Assembly: GCA_938027685.1 (NCBI GenBank)
Contig: CALJAM010000010.1
Span: 48,754 to 112,753 of the forward strand
Reading direction: 5' to 3'
Length of the DNA stretch: 64,000 nt
Origin: an uncultured Bryobacteraceae bacterium
Lineage (GTDB): Bacteria > Acidobacteriota > Terriglobia > Bryobacterales > Bryobacteraceae
Positions 16,168 through 24,858 of this stretch are shown here, piece after piece (the stretch's first letter is position 1; each line of letters begins with the position of its first letter). The notes under the pieces are model-generated. The model was given only the letters and a program-made list of their open reading frames with translations. It was not told the origin of the DNA and ran no database searches. The position numbers were made by a program, and so were the translations under genes.

Positions 16168-17217
16168 ATGGTCCCCGCTGCCGCCGGTCGGCTCACGCAC
16201 GATGAAATCTACCAACAGCCCGATACTTGGCCGGAAACCCTCGCGCGCGTCCGGGCCGCCCGCCTGGACGCTCTGCCGCCCCCAGTCCTCACCGGCGCCG
16301 GCACTTCCGCCTATGCCGCTCAGGCCGTCGAACCCGCTTGGCCTCGCGCACGCGCCGTCCCCTCCACCGAACTGTTTCTGGAATTCCGCCGCTATCTCGA
16401 CGACGACGGACTCGTCGTCTCGCTGGCCCGCTCCGGTGACAGCCCCGAAAGCATCGCCGTAGTCTCGAAAATCCAGCGCGCACTGCCCCGCGTGCGACAC
16501 ATCGCGCTAACACCGAATCCCCAGGGCAGGCTCGCCAACTGGCCCGGCGTCCAAGCCGTCCTGCTCGATCCGCGCACCAACGACCGCAGCCTCGTCATGA
16601 CCAGCTCTTTCACCAATCTCGTGCTCGCAGGCCTTGCCCTCGCGCGCCCCGCCGAAGTCGCCGCCGCCCTCCCCGTCCTCGCGCGCGCCGTGCGCGACGC
16701 CTTGCCCCAACTCGACGAGGAAGCCGCGCGCTGGGCCGAGCGCCCGCCCTCCCGCTTCGTCGCCCTCGCCTCGCCAGCGCTGAAAGCCGCGGCCCGCGAA
16801 GCCTGCCTGAAAGTCCTGGAAATGACCGCGGGCCGCGTCGCCGCCCTCGCCGAAACCTACCTCGGCCTGCGCCACGGCCCCATGAGCTTCCTCCAAAGCG
16901 AAACAATCGTCCTCTGTTTTGTTTCTTCCGATCCCGCCCTCCGCCGCTACGAACTCGACCTGGCGCGCGAGCTCCGCGCCAAGGGCCTCGGACGCCTCAT
17001 CGCTCTCGGCCCCGCGCCCCCGGACGACTTCGACCGCGTCCTCCAAACGCCGGCTTCCGCCCTGCCCGATTGGCTCCGTACGCCCGCCGAAATCGTCTTC
17101 GCCCAACTGCTGGGCTGGCATCTCAGCCGCCGCTTCGGCCTCGATCCCGACAACCCCAGCCCCGCACGCGTGATCTCCCGCGTCGTCCAAGGAGTCCGCA
17201 TCTATGACGAAGACTGA
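16168..17217 (+). CDS. AgaS-like SIS-domain sugar isomerase/deaminase
   Basis: A 349-residue protein with two SIS (sugar isomerase) domains. The first, residues about 35-180, has LTGAGTSAYAAQ, the Ser-rich phosphate loop SLARSGDSPESIAVV, and DRSLVMTSSFTNLVLA, all diagnostic of the AgaS group. AgaS proteins act on amino-sugar phosphates such as galactosamine-6-phosphate, giving ketose-6-phosphate. The second SIS domain (about 200-330) has the ETYLGLRHGPMSFL motif. The frame also has a TTG at 16159 but the ATG fits the -10 spacing. First of three genes; it overlaps the PfkB gene by 14 bp. Confidence 0.85.
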   Translation: MVPAAAGRLTHDEIYQQPDTWPETLARVRAARLDALPPPVLTGAGTSAYAAQAVEPAWPRARAVPSTELFLEFRRYLDDDGLVVSLARSGDSPESIAVVSKIQRALPRVRHIALTPNPQGRLANWPGVQAVLLDPRTNDRSLVMTSSFTNLVLAGLALARPAEVAAALPVLARAVRDALPQLDEEAARWAERPPSRFVALASPALKAAAREACLKVLEMTAGRVAALAETYLGLRHGPMSFLQSETIVLCFVSSDPALRRYELDLARELRAKGLGRLIALGPAPPDDFDRVLQTPASALPDWLRTPAEIVFAQLLGWHLSRRFGLDPDNPSPARVISRVVQGVRIYDED

Positions 17218-18109
17218 ATCCCGCCCCCTCGACGTCATCGTCGCAGGCGAAGCCAACCCCGACCTCATCCTCACCTCCGTCCCGCCCCTCGAACTCGACC
17301 AGGAGAAACTCGCGCGCGACATGTACCTGGTGCTCGGCGGCTCCAGCGCCATCACCGCTCACAACCTCGCCCGCCTCGGCGCCCGCACCGGCTTCGTCGG
17401 CGTCGTCGGCGATGATTTCCTCGGCCGCTTCATCGAGGAAAAACTCCGCGCCGCAGGCGTCGACCTGAGCTTCCTGCGCAAGCTGCCGCGCGCCAAAACC
17501 GGCCTCACGGTCTGGCACACCCGCGGCCGCCGCCGCGCCGGCGTCACTTTCCTCGGCGCTATCGCGCGCCTGCGCGCCGCCCACGTGCCCTCTCGCTACC
17601 TGGCCCGCGCACGCCACCTCCACGTGGGCGCCTACTTCCTGCTCGAAAACCTCCAACCCGAGCTGCCCCGACTCTTCCGCCGCGCGCGACGTCTCGGCCT
17701 GACCACCTCGCTCGATTGCAACTACGATCCCCGCGAGCAATGGGATTCCGGATTGCACCAGACCCTCGCCCTCACCGACGTCTTCTTCCCCAACGAGGAT
17801 GAAGCGCGCCGCATCACCGGCCTCCGCGACCTGCGCGCCGCCGCCCGCCAGTTGGCGCGACACGCCCGCATTGTCGTCGTCAAACGGGGCGCTCGCGGCG
17901 TCCTGGTCGCTGCCGGCGATCGGCTCTTCCGGGTCCCCGCCGTCAAGACACGCGTCGTCGAAACCACCGGCGCCGGCGACAGCTTCAACGCCGGATTCCT
18001 GGCACGCTTCGTCCGCGGCGCTTCCCTCGAGGAATGCGCTGCCGCCGGGGTCCGCGCCGGCGCACGCGCCGTCACACGCGTCGGCGGCACCACCGCTTTC
18101 GAGGAGTGA
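17204..18109 (+). CDS. PfkB/ribokinase-family sugar kinase
   Basis: A 301-residue kinase. The N-terminal motif is GGSSAITAHNLARLG; the C-terminal signature is TTGAGDSFNAGFLARFV, with the catalytic Asp and anion-hole glycines; the mid-region DVFFPNEDEARRITG is also typical. Family members phosphorylate sugars or sugar phosphates with ATP. The substrate is open; in this operon a ketose phosphate such as tagatose-6-phosphate, or the free sugar fed to the SIS enzyme, are reasonable guesses. It overlaps the upstream gene by 14 bp and ends 6 bp before the phosphofructokinase gene. Confidence 0.88.
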   Translation: MTKTESRPLDVIVAGEANPDLILTSVPPLELDQEKLARDMYLVLGGSSAITAHNLARLGARTGFVGVVGDDFLGRFIEEKLRAAGVDLSFLRKLPRAKTGLTVWHTRGRRRAGVTFLGAIARLRAAHVPSRYLARARHLHVGAYFLLENLQPELPRLFRRARRLGLTTSLDCNYDPREQWDSGLHQTLALTDVFFPNEDEARRITGLRDLRAAARQLARHARIVVVKRGARGVLVAAGDRLFRVPAVKTRVVETTGAGDSFNAGFLARFVRGASLEECAAAGVRAGARAVTRVGGTTAFEE

Positions 18110-18115
18110 TCCCGC

Positions 18116-19318
18116 ATGCATAGACTCACCGGTACCGCCATCGTTGCCCATGGCGGCGGCCCCACCGCCGTCATCAACGCCAGCCTGGCCGGCGTCATCG
18201 AAGAACGCCGCCGCCACCCCGAAATCACCGCCCTCTACGGAGCCCGACACGGCATCCAGGGGGTCCTCACCGAAGACCTGCTCGATCTGGACCGAGAGGA
18301 CCCCAACCTCATCGAACTCATCGCCCGCACGCCCGGCTCCGCCCTCGGATCCTGCCGTTACAAGGTCAAAGAACCGGACTACGAACGCATCCTCGCCGTC
18401 TTCCGCGCCCACAACGTCCGCTACTTCTTCTACACCGGCGGCAACGACTCCATGGACACGACCATGCAGATCGCCCGCCTCGCACGCCAGTCCGGTTACG
18501 ACCTGCGCGCCATCGGCATCCCCAAAACCATCGACAACGACCTCGCGGAAACCGACCACTCGCCCGGCTACGGCTCCGCCGCCCTCTTCTACGCCTGCGC
18601 CCTGCGCGATATCGGCGCAGACCTCCGCGAGCTGCCCGGCCGCGTCACCGTCGTCGAAATCATGGGTCGCAACGCCGGATGGCTCACCGCCGCCACCGCT
18701 CTCGCCCGCCACGCTCCCGACGACCCCCCGCACCTCATCTACCTGCCCGAACGCCCCCTGCCCGCCGAAAAGTTCCTCGCTGACGTGGATGCCGTCTACC
18801 GCCGCCTCGGCTATGCCGTCATCGCCGTCTGCGAAGGCCAACGCGACGAAAAGGGCGAGCCTTTCGGCGCTGACCTGATCGCTGCCGACGGCTTCGCCCA
18901 CGCCCTCGCCGGCAACCTAGCCCACGCGCTCTCCCAACTGATCGCACGCCGCCTCAAGCTACGCGCGCGCAGCGAGAAACCCGGCTTGCTTGGCCGCACC
19001 AGCGCGGCTTTCGTCTCCGAAAGCGATCGCCTAGAGGCGCGCCTGTGCGGCCGCGAGGCCGTTCGCGCCGCCCTCACCGGCGAGAGCGAAAAAATGGTCG
19101 CCCTCCTGCGCGAACCGGGTCCGGACTATCGCGTCCGCACCGGCCTGGTGGAGCTCGAACGCGTAGCCAACGTCGAACGCCGCTTCCCGCTCGAGTGGAT
19201 TCACCCCGACGGCCACGACGTGCTGCCCCAGTTCCTCGATTACGTCCGCCCCCTGACAGGCCCGATCGAGCCGCGCGCCCGCCTGCAAGGCAGATCCGTT
19301 CCCAAGCGACTCGGCTGA
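18116..19318 (+). CDS. Phosphofructokinase, PPi-dependent type
   Basis: A 400-residue member of the PfkA superfamily. The nucleotide region reads GGNDSMDT (residues 108-115), with Asp where ATP-using enzymes have Gly. The catalytic loop is PKTIDNDL (136-143), with Lys where ATP enzymes have Gly. Both changes are those known to specify pyrophosphate instead of ATP. It therefore probably phosphorylates fructose-6-phosphate (or a related ketose-6-phosphate) reversibly. VVEIMGRNAGWLTAAT is the conserved substrate-binding segment. Last gene of the SIS-PfkB-PFK operon, with a C-rich spacer after it. Confidence 0.9.
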   Translation: MHRLTGTAIVAHGGGPTAVINASLAGVIEERRRHPEITALYGARHGIQGVLTEDLLDLDREDPNLIELIARTPGSALGSCRYKVKEPDYERILAVFRAHNVRYFFYTGGNDSMDTTMQIARLARQSGYDLRAIGIPKTIDNDLAETDHSPGYGSAALFYACALRDIGADLRELPGRVTVVEIMGRNAGWLTAATALARHAPDDPPHLIYLPERPLPAEKFLADVDAVYRRLGYAVIAVCEGQRDEKGEPFGADLIAADGFAHALAGNLAHALSQLIARRLKLRARSEKPGLLGRTSAAFVSESDRLEARLCGREAVRAALTGESEKMVALLREPGPDYRVRTGLVELERVANVERRFPLEWIHPDGHDVLPQFLDYVRPLTGPIEPRARLQGRSVPKRLG

Positions 19319-19570
19319 ATGCCTGGCTTTCCACCGCCGACCCGCTCGCACCGCCGCGCCTCCTGCCCGCACCCCGACTCCGGAGCTCATTGCCGCCGAC
19401 CCGGGCCGCAGCCGCCGCCCACCCCGCCCCCCCGCCGCCTGCTCCCGGCCCTCGACGCGGGGATGCGCGTGCGGCGCCATCTGCCCGACCGCGCCTCCCC
19501 CCTCAGTCCGCCACCGCAGTCTCCACACAACGACGCGGGCCCGCGCGATCTGCCATACCGCGCCCTGCCC
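19319..19570 (+). terminator. C-rich, G-poor spacer, possible Rho-dependent terminator
   Basis: A 250-bp gene-free stretch between the plus-strand phosphofructokinase gene and the minus-strand fliM. The sense strand is strongly C-rich with long pyrimidine runs and no stem-loop plus U-tract. This composition directly after an operon is what Rho loading sites look like; inference only. Confidence 0.3.
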
Positions 19571-20539
19571 TCAGTCGCGCACCTGGCTCGGCTCCTTGAT
19601 CATGAATGCCCGCTTCCTTCCCGTCGTGCCGATGAAACCCCGAAACTTCGCTACCCCGTTGATCAATAGCTGCACCGGCGCTTCTATCGCATAGTCCAGC
19701 GCCAGCACGTCGCCCGGCTCCAGCGCCAGCAGATCGCGCGCAGGCAGCGTCGGCCCTTGTAACCGCGCCTCCACATCGATCGAGGCAGCCTTGATCAGCC
19801 TCAGGATCCGCCCCTGCTCCTCCGGCGTGGACTCGGCCCGCCGCACCGACCACTGCTGGTCGAACTTCTGCCGCAGCATCTTCACGATGATCGACGGCAT
19901 GGCGATGTTCATCATCCCCGTGTTCTCCGCCATCCGCACCTCGAGCCCGATCGCCAGCACCGCTTCGTTCGGCGACATGATCTGAAGAAGCTGCGGCTCG
20001 GTCTCCCGCGCCTCGATCGTAAAGTCAATCGTCGTCACCGGCGCCCACGCCTGCTTGAGATCGTGCAGGATGATCCGATACAGCCCGTCCAGGATGCTCT
20101 GCTCGATTTCCGTCACCTCGCGGTTCAGCTTCGTGCCGCTCCGCCCGCTGCCGCCCAGCAGCATCTCCAGGATCGGGAAAACCAGCGACGGGTTGATCTC
20201 CAGCACCGCATTGCCGTCGTAGGGCCGCATCGCCAGCGACACCAAACAGCTCGGCGACGGCAAACACTGCGAGAACTCCGCGAAGGACAGCTGCTCGACC
20301 GAGACCAGGTTCACCACCACGTACGCGCGCAGATACGCCGAAAGACTCGAAGCTAGGTTGCGTGCGAAATTCTCGTGCAATAGGTGAATCGCGCGCAGTT
20401 GATGCTTGGCGATGCGGTCCGGCCGCCGGAAATCGTAAGGCACCGCCTTGCGCGCCGGCTCCTCGGCACGGCTCTTCTCCTTCAGACTGCGAAATACGCT
20501 GTCGATCTCTTCTTGCGAAAGCAGCCGGTCCCCGGGCAT
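19571..20539 (-). CDS. fliM: Flagellar motor switch protein FliM
   Basis: A 322-residue C-ring protein that sets flagellar rotation direction. The N-terminal peptide MPGDRLLSQEEIDSVFRSL is the CheY-P-binding motif. The middle domain (KHQLRAIHLLHENFARNLASS, then LLGGSGRSGTKLNREVTEIE) and the C-terminal SpoA domain (LEPGDVLALDY, INGVAKFRGFIG) are both present. Start at ATG 20539, preceded by GGAGAGG; the frame extends about 67 codons upstream with no support. Normal FliM size. No other flagellar gene is in this window, which is unusual because fliM normally sits in a large flagellar cluster. Confidence 0.92.
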   Translation of the reverse strand: MPGDRLLSQEEIDSVFRSLKEKSRAEEPARKAVPYDFRRPDRIAKHQLRAIHLLHENFARNLASSLSAYLRAYVVVNLVSVEQLSFAEFSQCLPSPSCLVSLAMRPYDGNAVLEINPSLVFPILEMLLGGSGRSGTKLNREVTEIEQSILDGLYRIILHDLKQAWAPVTTIDFTIEARETEPQLLQIMSPNEAVLAIGLEVRMAENTGMMNIAMPSIIVKMLRQKFDQQWSVRRAESTPEEQGRILRLIKAASIDVEARLQGPTLPARDLLALEPGDVLALDYAIEAPVQLLINGVAKFRGFIGTTGRKRAFMIKEPSQVRD

Positions 20540-20760
20540 CGGCCTCTCCCCCACCAAATCGGCCGCATCCTTGTCTGGCTTTATGAACTGCCTTGCTCGC
20601 CCGCTGCCCCCTCCGCGCCCGCCCCCTGTGCGCGGCCCGCCCGCCGGGACCCCGTTCACACGCTCACCGGCTTTTTTTCTCCTGACTTTCTCGATCCTTC
20701 CGCCCGGCCCAACTCCTTTGCCCCAACTGCCTTTCCCCAAGCTGAGGCTCGGAGGTCAAC

Positions 20761-21264
20761 GTGCCTGCTTTACCCTATCCCAAGTATTCCTTGGACAAGC
20801 TTTACCTGTTCCCCTACTACCAGACGCGCGACGACTACCGCCGCGCCACCGGCGAAGAGCCCCCGCCGTGGGATCCCAACCGGCCGCCCAAATACTGGCG
20901 CGATCCCAACGCGCGCCTTAGTCCGCGCCGCAACGTCGTCTACGACTACGTCCTCGCCCTCAGCGAATCCGGCCATCCCTTGATGAGCCCCGACGGCAAG
21001 CCCATGCTCGACCTACTCGTGCTCCCCAAGGAGGAGGCCGCCACCGTCAACATCCCGCCCAAGGATGTCAGCAACGTCCCGGGCGCCGACAAGCCCGAGG
21101 TTCCCTGCCCCTTGCGCCCCCTCGAACCCGGCGAGGAGCTCTTCTTCGACTTCGGCGGCATCGTCGCTGTCAAAAACGTTGAACTCTACAATCAGCTCGA
21201 CCGCGGCTTCACCCCGGAAGACCGCGCCCTGCTCCGCGCCATAGCTCAGAAGCTCGGCGTCTAA
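20761..21264 (+). CDS. Uncharacterised protein
   Basis: A 167-residue soluble protein I do not recognise. The GTG start at 20761 is supported by CGGAGG 5-6 nt upstream. There is no signal peptide or membrane helix. The first 60 residues are rich in Tyr, Pro and Arg (YPKYSLDKLYLFPYYQTRDD, then PPWDPNRPPKYWRDPNAR), an unusual composition for this genome. The second half contains EELFFDFGGIVAVKNVELYN and a helical tail (TPEDRALLRAIAQKLGV). Its stop codon overlaps that of the next gene on the opposite strand. Confidence 0.65.
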   Translation: MPALPYPKYSLDKLYLFPYYQTRDDYRRATGEEPPPWDPNRPPKYWRDPNARLSPRRNVVYDYVLALSESGHPLMSPDGKPMLDLLVLPKEEAATVNIPPKDVSNVPGADKPEVPCPLRPLEPGEELFFDFGGIVAVKNVELYNQLDRGFTPEDRALLRAIAQKLGV

Positions 21265-21764
21265 ACCTCTGCCGGCGCGGCGCTCATGGCCAGCAGCCGC
21301 CGAATCTCGGTCACCGTCACCTGCGGGTTGCGCAGCATCAGCGCCACGTCGTAATACTCGCGCGCCGCGCCGGCCTCGAACAAAACCTGGTGGTTCACAT
21401 ACGTCCCGCCGGGATACCACACCAGTTCACGAACCTCGGTGAAGCCGAACGCGTCGGGATCCAACCCCGCCTGCCGCAACGCCTGCTTGAGCGTCTCTAC
21501 CGGATCCGGACTCGCCCCCTGCGGCCCCTCCGAACCTCCGCCCGCCGCAGACCGCGCGTCGAGAATTTGCCGCGCGCCATCCGAACGACTCGCCGCGGTC
21601 GCCTCCGAATCACCCGCCTCAGCTCCCACTCGGACCTCCCCGCACAGCGCTCTCGACAATTGCTCTCCGAATGCCATTCCTTGCCCGGCCCGCGCCGCCT
21701 GCAGATCCCCTAGGAAAAGCGCCGCGGCACTCGCACGGCCCGTCCGGCCCATCTCGATCGTCAT
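21261..21764 (-). CDS. Uncharacterised protein
   Basis: A 167-residue protein with no recognised domain. Residues 1-80 are Ala/Gly-rich and low in predicted structure. Residues about 85-165 look folded: PVETLKQALRQAGLDPDAFG, then ELVWYPGGTYVNHQVLFEAG, and a C-terminal helix (TVTEIRRLLAMS). The start is uncertain: ATG 21764 or ATG four codons inside. It ends tail-to-tail with the 20761 gene, stops overlapping. Confidence 0.55.
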   Translation of the reverse strand: MTIEMGRTGRASAAALFLGDLQAARAGQGMAFGEQLSRALCGEVRVGAEAGDSEATAASRSDGARQILDARSAAGGGSEGPQGASPDPVETLKQALRQAGLDPDAFGFTEVRELVWYPGGTYVNHQVLFEAGAAREYYDVALMLRNPQVTVTEIRRLLAMSAAPAEV

Positions 21765-21826
21765 CGTCTTGCCACACCTCCGCCCCTCCCCCTGCAATTC
21801 TGGAACCGGACGGAAAGACCGTCCCT

Positions 21827-22654
21827 TCAGCGCGGCAACGCCTTCTCGACTTCGGGAGGAACCGCGAACGTTACCTGGATGGGAATCACTTGATTCAGAG
21901 GCTCGACACGAAGGTTCACTGTCAGCGTCGGCTTCGGCCCCTTGTCCCGCGGCTCGATTCTGAGGAGCAGTTTCGTCGTTTCGTTCGCCTGTAGCTCCGA
22001 CCGCTCCAGCTTCGCCTCAAAACCCGGAAAGCCGTTGTACTCCAGCCGCAACTGCACCTGCCCCGGCATCCGGTTGGTGACCGTCACCTCCGCCGACGCC
22101 GGCTCGTAACTGCTCAGGCGCACCTCCGTCTTGTCCGCCGTCACCTTCCCCAACACGCTCAGCGCGTCCTCGGGCCGCGACGGAACACGGAAAGGAAACG
22201 GTGACGACCCGCCCTCGCCCGCACGCATCGGCCCGAACGGCGTGCTCTTGCCCGCATTCGGGTCCACGTACCACCACCACTGCCCGTTTTCTAGCTTCCA
22301 CAGCGTCGTCAGCGGCGCCTTCACCGGCATCCTGCCCAACCCAGGCGCCATGAAATCGGTCTCCACCGCCACCACCGCCCGCGCCCGCGTGAAATTGTCG
22401 CTGTAAACGATGCGCACGATCTCGAAACCCCGGTAGCGCGTCTTCTCCGCCGCAAAGAACGCATCCTTGCTGTCTTCCGCCACCACCTGGTCGGCTTGCC
22501 GGAACTTGCCCTCCACGTGACACTGGTAGAAAAACCGGATGCGCTCCCGCAGCGCCTGATCCACCTCCGGCGGCGCTTTCTCGAACAGCTCAGCCGCAGT
22601 CTGCGCACTCAAAGGAAGGGCCAGCGCAACTACAAACCACCACCCCGCGCGCAT
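21827..22654 (-). CDS. Exported protein of unknown function
   Basis: A 275-residue protein with a Sec signal peptide (RAGWWFVVALALPLSAQ, cleavage likely near residue 18-20). The rest looks periplasmic: a helical/NTF2-like section (residues about 28-120: IRFFYQCHVEGKFRQADQVV, VYSDNFTRARAVV, LTTLWKLENGQWWWYVDPNA). A C-terminal beta-sandwich follows (about 165-270: SYEPASAEVTVTNRMPGQVQ, TLTVNLRVEPLNQVIPIQV). No catalytic motif is seen. TAGAAT lies 11 nt before the ATG and may be the -10. It sits 33 bp from the lipoprotein gene upstream, which it probably follows in one transcript. Confidence 0.7.
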   Translation of the reverse strand: MRAGWWFVVALALPLSAQTAAELFEKAPPEVDQALRERIRFFYQCHVEGKFRQADQVVAEDSKDAFFAAEKTRYRGFEIVRIVYSDNFTRARAVVAVETDFMAPGLGRMPVKAPLTTLWKLENGQWWWYVDPNAGKSTPFGPMRAGEGGSSPFPFRVPSRPEDALSVLGKVTADKTEVRLSSYEPASAEVTVTNRMPGQVQLRLEYNGFPGFEAKLERSELQANETTKLLLRIEPRDKGPKPTLTVNLRVEPLNQVIPIQVTFAVPPEVEKALPR

Positions 22655-22687
22655 ACTCCCACTTAATTCTAGCGCCCGCCGCCCGCT

Positions 22688-23251
22688 TCACTCGACGAGC
22701 ACCGCCGGCCGCAGCACCGGCGCGCCTCGCCCCCGCTCGACATCCCGCAAAAGACGCTCGAGCTCCGCTATTCGCCGCACCAGTTCCACCGTCGACGGCG
22801 ATTGCGGCCGCTCCGACCCCACTCGCGTCACGCCGCCCGCCGGCTCGTCCTTCTCGTTCACCCGCCGCCCATGCCCCTGATCCCACCACAGCGTCGACTC
22901 GATCGCGTACTTTGCGATGATGTCCAGCAGCGCCGTGACGTTCATCGCCTCCTGCTTGCTGAAGCCTCGCGTCTCCCCGTTGAACGTCATCGTCGCCTTG
23001 TCCATGTTGATCAGGTACGTGTCCATGCTGAGCGGCTTGTAGGCGCCCGTCTTCTGGTCGCGCTCGCCACGCGAAATCACCCACGTCAGCTCGCGCTTGA
23101 CCGAATTCCAGGTCACCGACTCCAACCGCCGCGGCCCCCGCGCGGACTTGGCCTCCGGCGCCTTCTCCTGCCTTTCCTGCGCGCAGCCGGGTGCCGCCAG
23201 CAGCCCCAGCACCGCCAGGTGAGTGAACCAGTACTTCAGAAGGGATGACAT
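22688..23251 (-). CDS. Lipoprotein of unknown function
   Basis: A 187-residue lipoprotein: signal peptide with lipobox LAAPGC (Cys 23). The mature part has SVTWNSVKRELTWVISRGER and a C-terminal coiled segment (STVELVRRIAELERLLRDVERG). No known family. First of a probable two-gene unit with 21827..22654; divergent from the amidohydrolase gene. Confidence 0.65.
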   Translation of the reverse strand: MSSLLKYWFTHLAVLGLLAAPGCAQERQEKAPEAKSARGPRRLESVTWNSVKRELTWVISRGERDQKTGAYKPLSMDTYLINMDKATMTFNGETRGFSKQEAMNVTALLDIIAKYAIESTLWWDQGHGRRVNEKDEPAGGVTRVGSERPQSPSTVELVRRIAELERLLRDVERGRGAPVLRPAVLVE

Positions 23252-23307
23252 CTTACTTTCATCATGGACCCGTTCGCCATCCCGGTCAACTCCGCGCCCA
23301 CGCCCTC

Positions 23308-23316
23308 TGCTACCCT
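23308..23316 (+). promoter_or_regulatory. Extended -10 element before M20 amidohydrolase gene
   Basis: TGCTACCCT, then 11 nt, then the ATG at 23328. Extended -10 form (TG-n-TACCCT); implies a leader of only a few nucleotides. Confidence 0.35.
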
Positions 23317-23327
23317 GTCAGCAAAAC

Positions 23328-24617
23328 ATGACCGCTCGAATCGCACCGCTCGCTCTGATTCTGCCCTCGCTCATCCCCCACCCGCCCGCCTCCTCCGCCC
23401 AGGACCGTCACCAGCGCGTCGCCCGCGCCGCCGAACGCCTCCGCGACTCCCTCATCGCTCAGCGCCGCGACTTCCACATGCATCCGGAACTCTCCAACCG
23501 CGAGGAGCGCACTGCCCGCGTCATCGCCCAAAAACTTCGCGCCCTCGGACTGGACGAAATCCGCACCGGCGTCAGCCGCCACGGCATCGTCGCCCTCCTC
23601 CGAGGCGCCCGACCCGGCCCCGTCGTCGCCCTCCGCGCTGACATGGACGCGCTCCCCGTCGAGGAAACCCTCGACGTGCCCTACCGCTCCCGCAATCCCG
23701 GCGTCAAACACGCCTGCGGCCACGACGTCCACATGACCGTCGCCCTCGGCGTCGCCGAACTCCTCAGCGCCCTGCGCAGCGAACTCGCCGGAGCCGTCAA
23801 GTTCATCTTTCAGCCGGCCGAGGAAGGCGCCCCCGAAAACGAGGACTCCGGCGCCGACCGCATGATCCGCGAAGGCGCCCTCGAAAATCCCCGTCCCTCC
23901 GCCATCTTCGCTTTCCACGTCGACCCGCTTCTCGACGTCGGCAAAATCGGCTACGTCGCCGGCCCCGCCCTGGCTTCCTCGGATACTTTCAGCATTCGCC
24001 TCCTCGGACGCCGCGTCCATGCCGCCTGGCCTCACCAGGGCATCGATCCCGTCGTCGTCGCCGCCGAATGCATCCTCGCCCTGCAAAGCATCCGCAGCCG
24101 CCGCATCGACCCCGTCGAGCCCCTCGTGCTCACCGTCGCCTCCGTCCACGGCGGCAACCGCAGCAACATCATCGCCGACGAAGTGCGCCTGGAAGGCACC
24201 CTGCGCACCCATAGCGAGTCCGTGCGCGAGCGCGCCATCACCCTGGTCCGCGAAATCGTCGCCGGCGTCGCCGCCGCCCACGGCGCCCAAGCCGAGGTCC
24301 GCTGGTCCGCGCGCTCGGTCCCGCCCACCGTCAACGACCCCGCCCTCGTCCAAGCCTCGCTGCCCTCGCTGCGCCGCACCCTCGGCGAAGCCGCCATCGT
24401 CCCCGCACGACCCGTCATGGGCGCCGAAGACTTCGCCTTCTACCAGAAACAAATTCCCGGCGTAATGTTCTGGCTCGGCGTCGGCAACCCCGCCCGCGGC
24501 ATCCGGGCCGCCCTCCATACCCCCGAATTCGACGCCGACGAGGAAAGCCTCGTCGTCGGCGTCAAAGCCATGGCCAACCTCCTTCTCGATTACCTCGAAG
24601 CTGCCGCCGCCCGCTGA
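23328..24617 (+). CDS. Secreted M20-family amidohydrolase (hippurate-hydrolase type)
   Basis: A 429-residue metal-dependent peptidase/amidohydrolase. Residues 1-30 are a signal peptide (PLALILPSLIPHPPASSA). The M20D core has DFHMHPELSNRE, LRADMDALPVEE, KHACGHDVHMT (metal-binding Cys, His and Asp), FQPAEEGAPEN with the catalytic Glu, and GAEDFAFYQKQIPG near the end. Homologues hydrolyse N-acyl amino acids or amides, usually with Mn, Ni or Zn. I chose ATG 23328 because it opens the signal peptide; an upstream in-frame ATG at 23223 overlaps the divergent gene. Monocistronic, upstream of the B12 promoter. Confidence 0.88.
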   Translation: MTARIAPLALILPSLIPHPPASSAQDRHQRVARAAERLRDSLIAQRRDFHMHPELSNREERTARVIAQKLRALGLDEIRTGVSRHGIVALLRGARPGPVVALRADMDALPVEETLDVPYRSRNPGVKHACGHDVHMTVALGVAELLSALRSELAGAVKFIFQPAEEGAPENEDSGADRMIREGALENPRPSAIFAFHVDPLLDVGKIGYVAGPALASSDTFSIRLLGRRVHAAWPHQGIDPVVVAAECILALQSIRSRRIDPVEPLVLTVASVHGGNRSNIIADEVRLEGTLRTHSESVRERAITLVREIVAGVAAAHGAQAEVRWSARSVPPTVNDPALVQASLPSLRRTLGEAAIVPARPVMGAEDFAFYQKQIPGVMFWLGVGNPARGIRAALHTPEFDADEESLVVGVKAMANLLLDYLEAAAAR

Positions 24618-24630
24618 CCGCCGCGTCCTT

Positions 24631-24660
24631 TTGCCTTCCCGCCCGCCGCTGCCGTATACT
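24631..24660 (+). promoter_or_regulatory. Sigma70-type promoter of the cobalamin uptake operon
   Basis: TTGCCT at 24631-24636 and TATACT at 24655-24660 with an 18-bp spacer. Transcription would begin about 24667, some 15 nt before the first pairing element of the riboswitch. Confidence 0.6.
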
Positions 24661-24680
24661 TGTGGCGTTCGCCAAAATGC

Positions 24681-24848
24681 GAACCGCCATTGCGGGCGGG
24701 GAATGTTCGGGAAGGCGGTGAGAATCCGCCACTGCCCCGCAACTGTGAGCGACCCTCGCCAAGGGCCCGCGCGGTCACTGCCTTCGGGTGGGAAGGCCGC
24801 GCACCCGGCTCGCCGGGAAGGCCTGGTCGCAAGTCAGGAGACCGGTTC
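24681..24848 (+). ncRNA. Cobalamin (AdoCbl) riboswitch aptamer
   Basis: The closing stem P1 is GAACCG (24681-24686) with CGGTTC (24843-24848). The conserved core GGGAAGGCGGTGAGAATCCG starts at 24709, and ACTGCCCCGCAACTGTGA follows. The B12 box AAGTCAGGAGACCGG is at 24831-24845. All match the class-I cobalamin aptamer consensus. It lies between a promoter and a BtuB-like receptor gene, so binding of B12 should switch off import. Confidence 0.95.
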
Positions 24849-24858
24849 CCCGCCGTCA

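Noticed and set aside
17123..18901. 592-codon open frame on the minus strand
   Set aside because: Antisense to the PfkB and phosphofructokinase genes, which have full family motifs; low-complexity Gly/Ala/Asp/Glu peptide.
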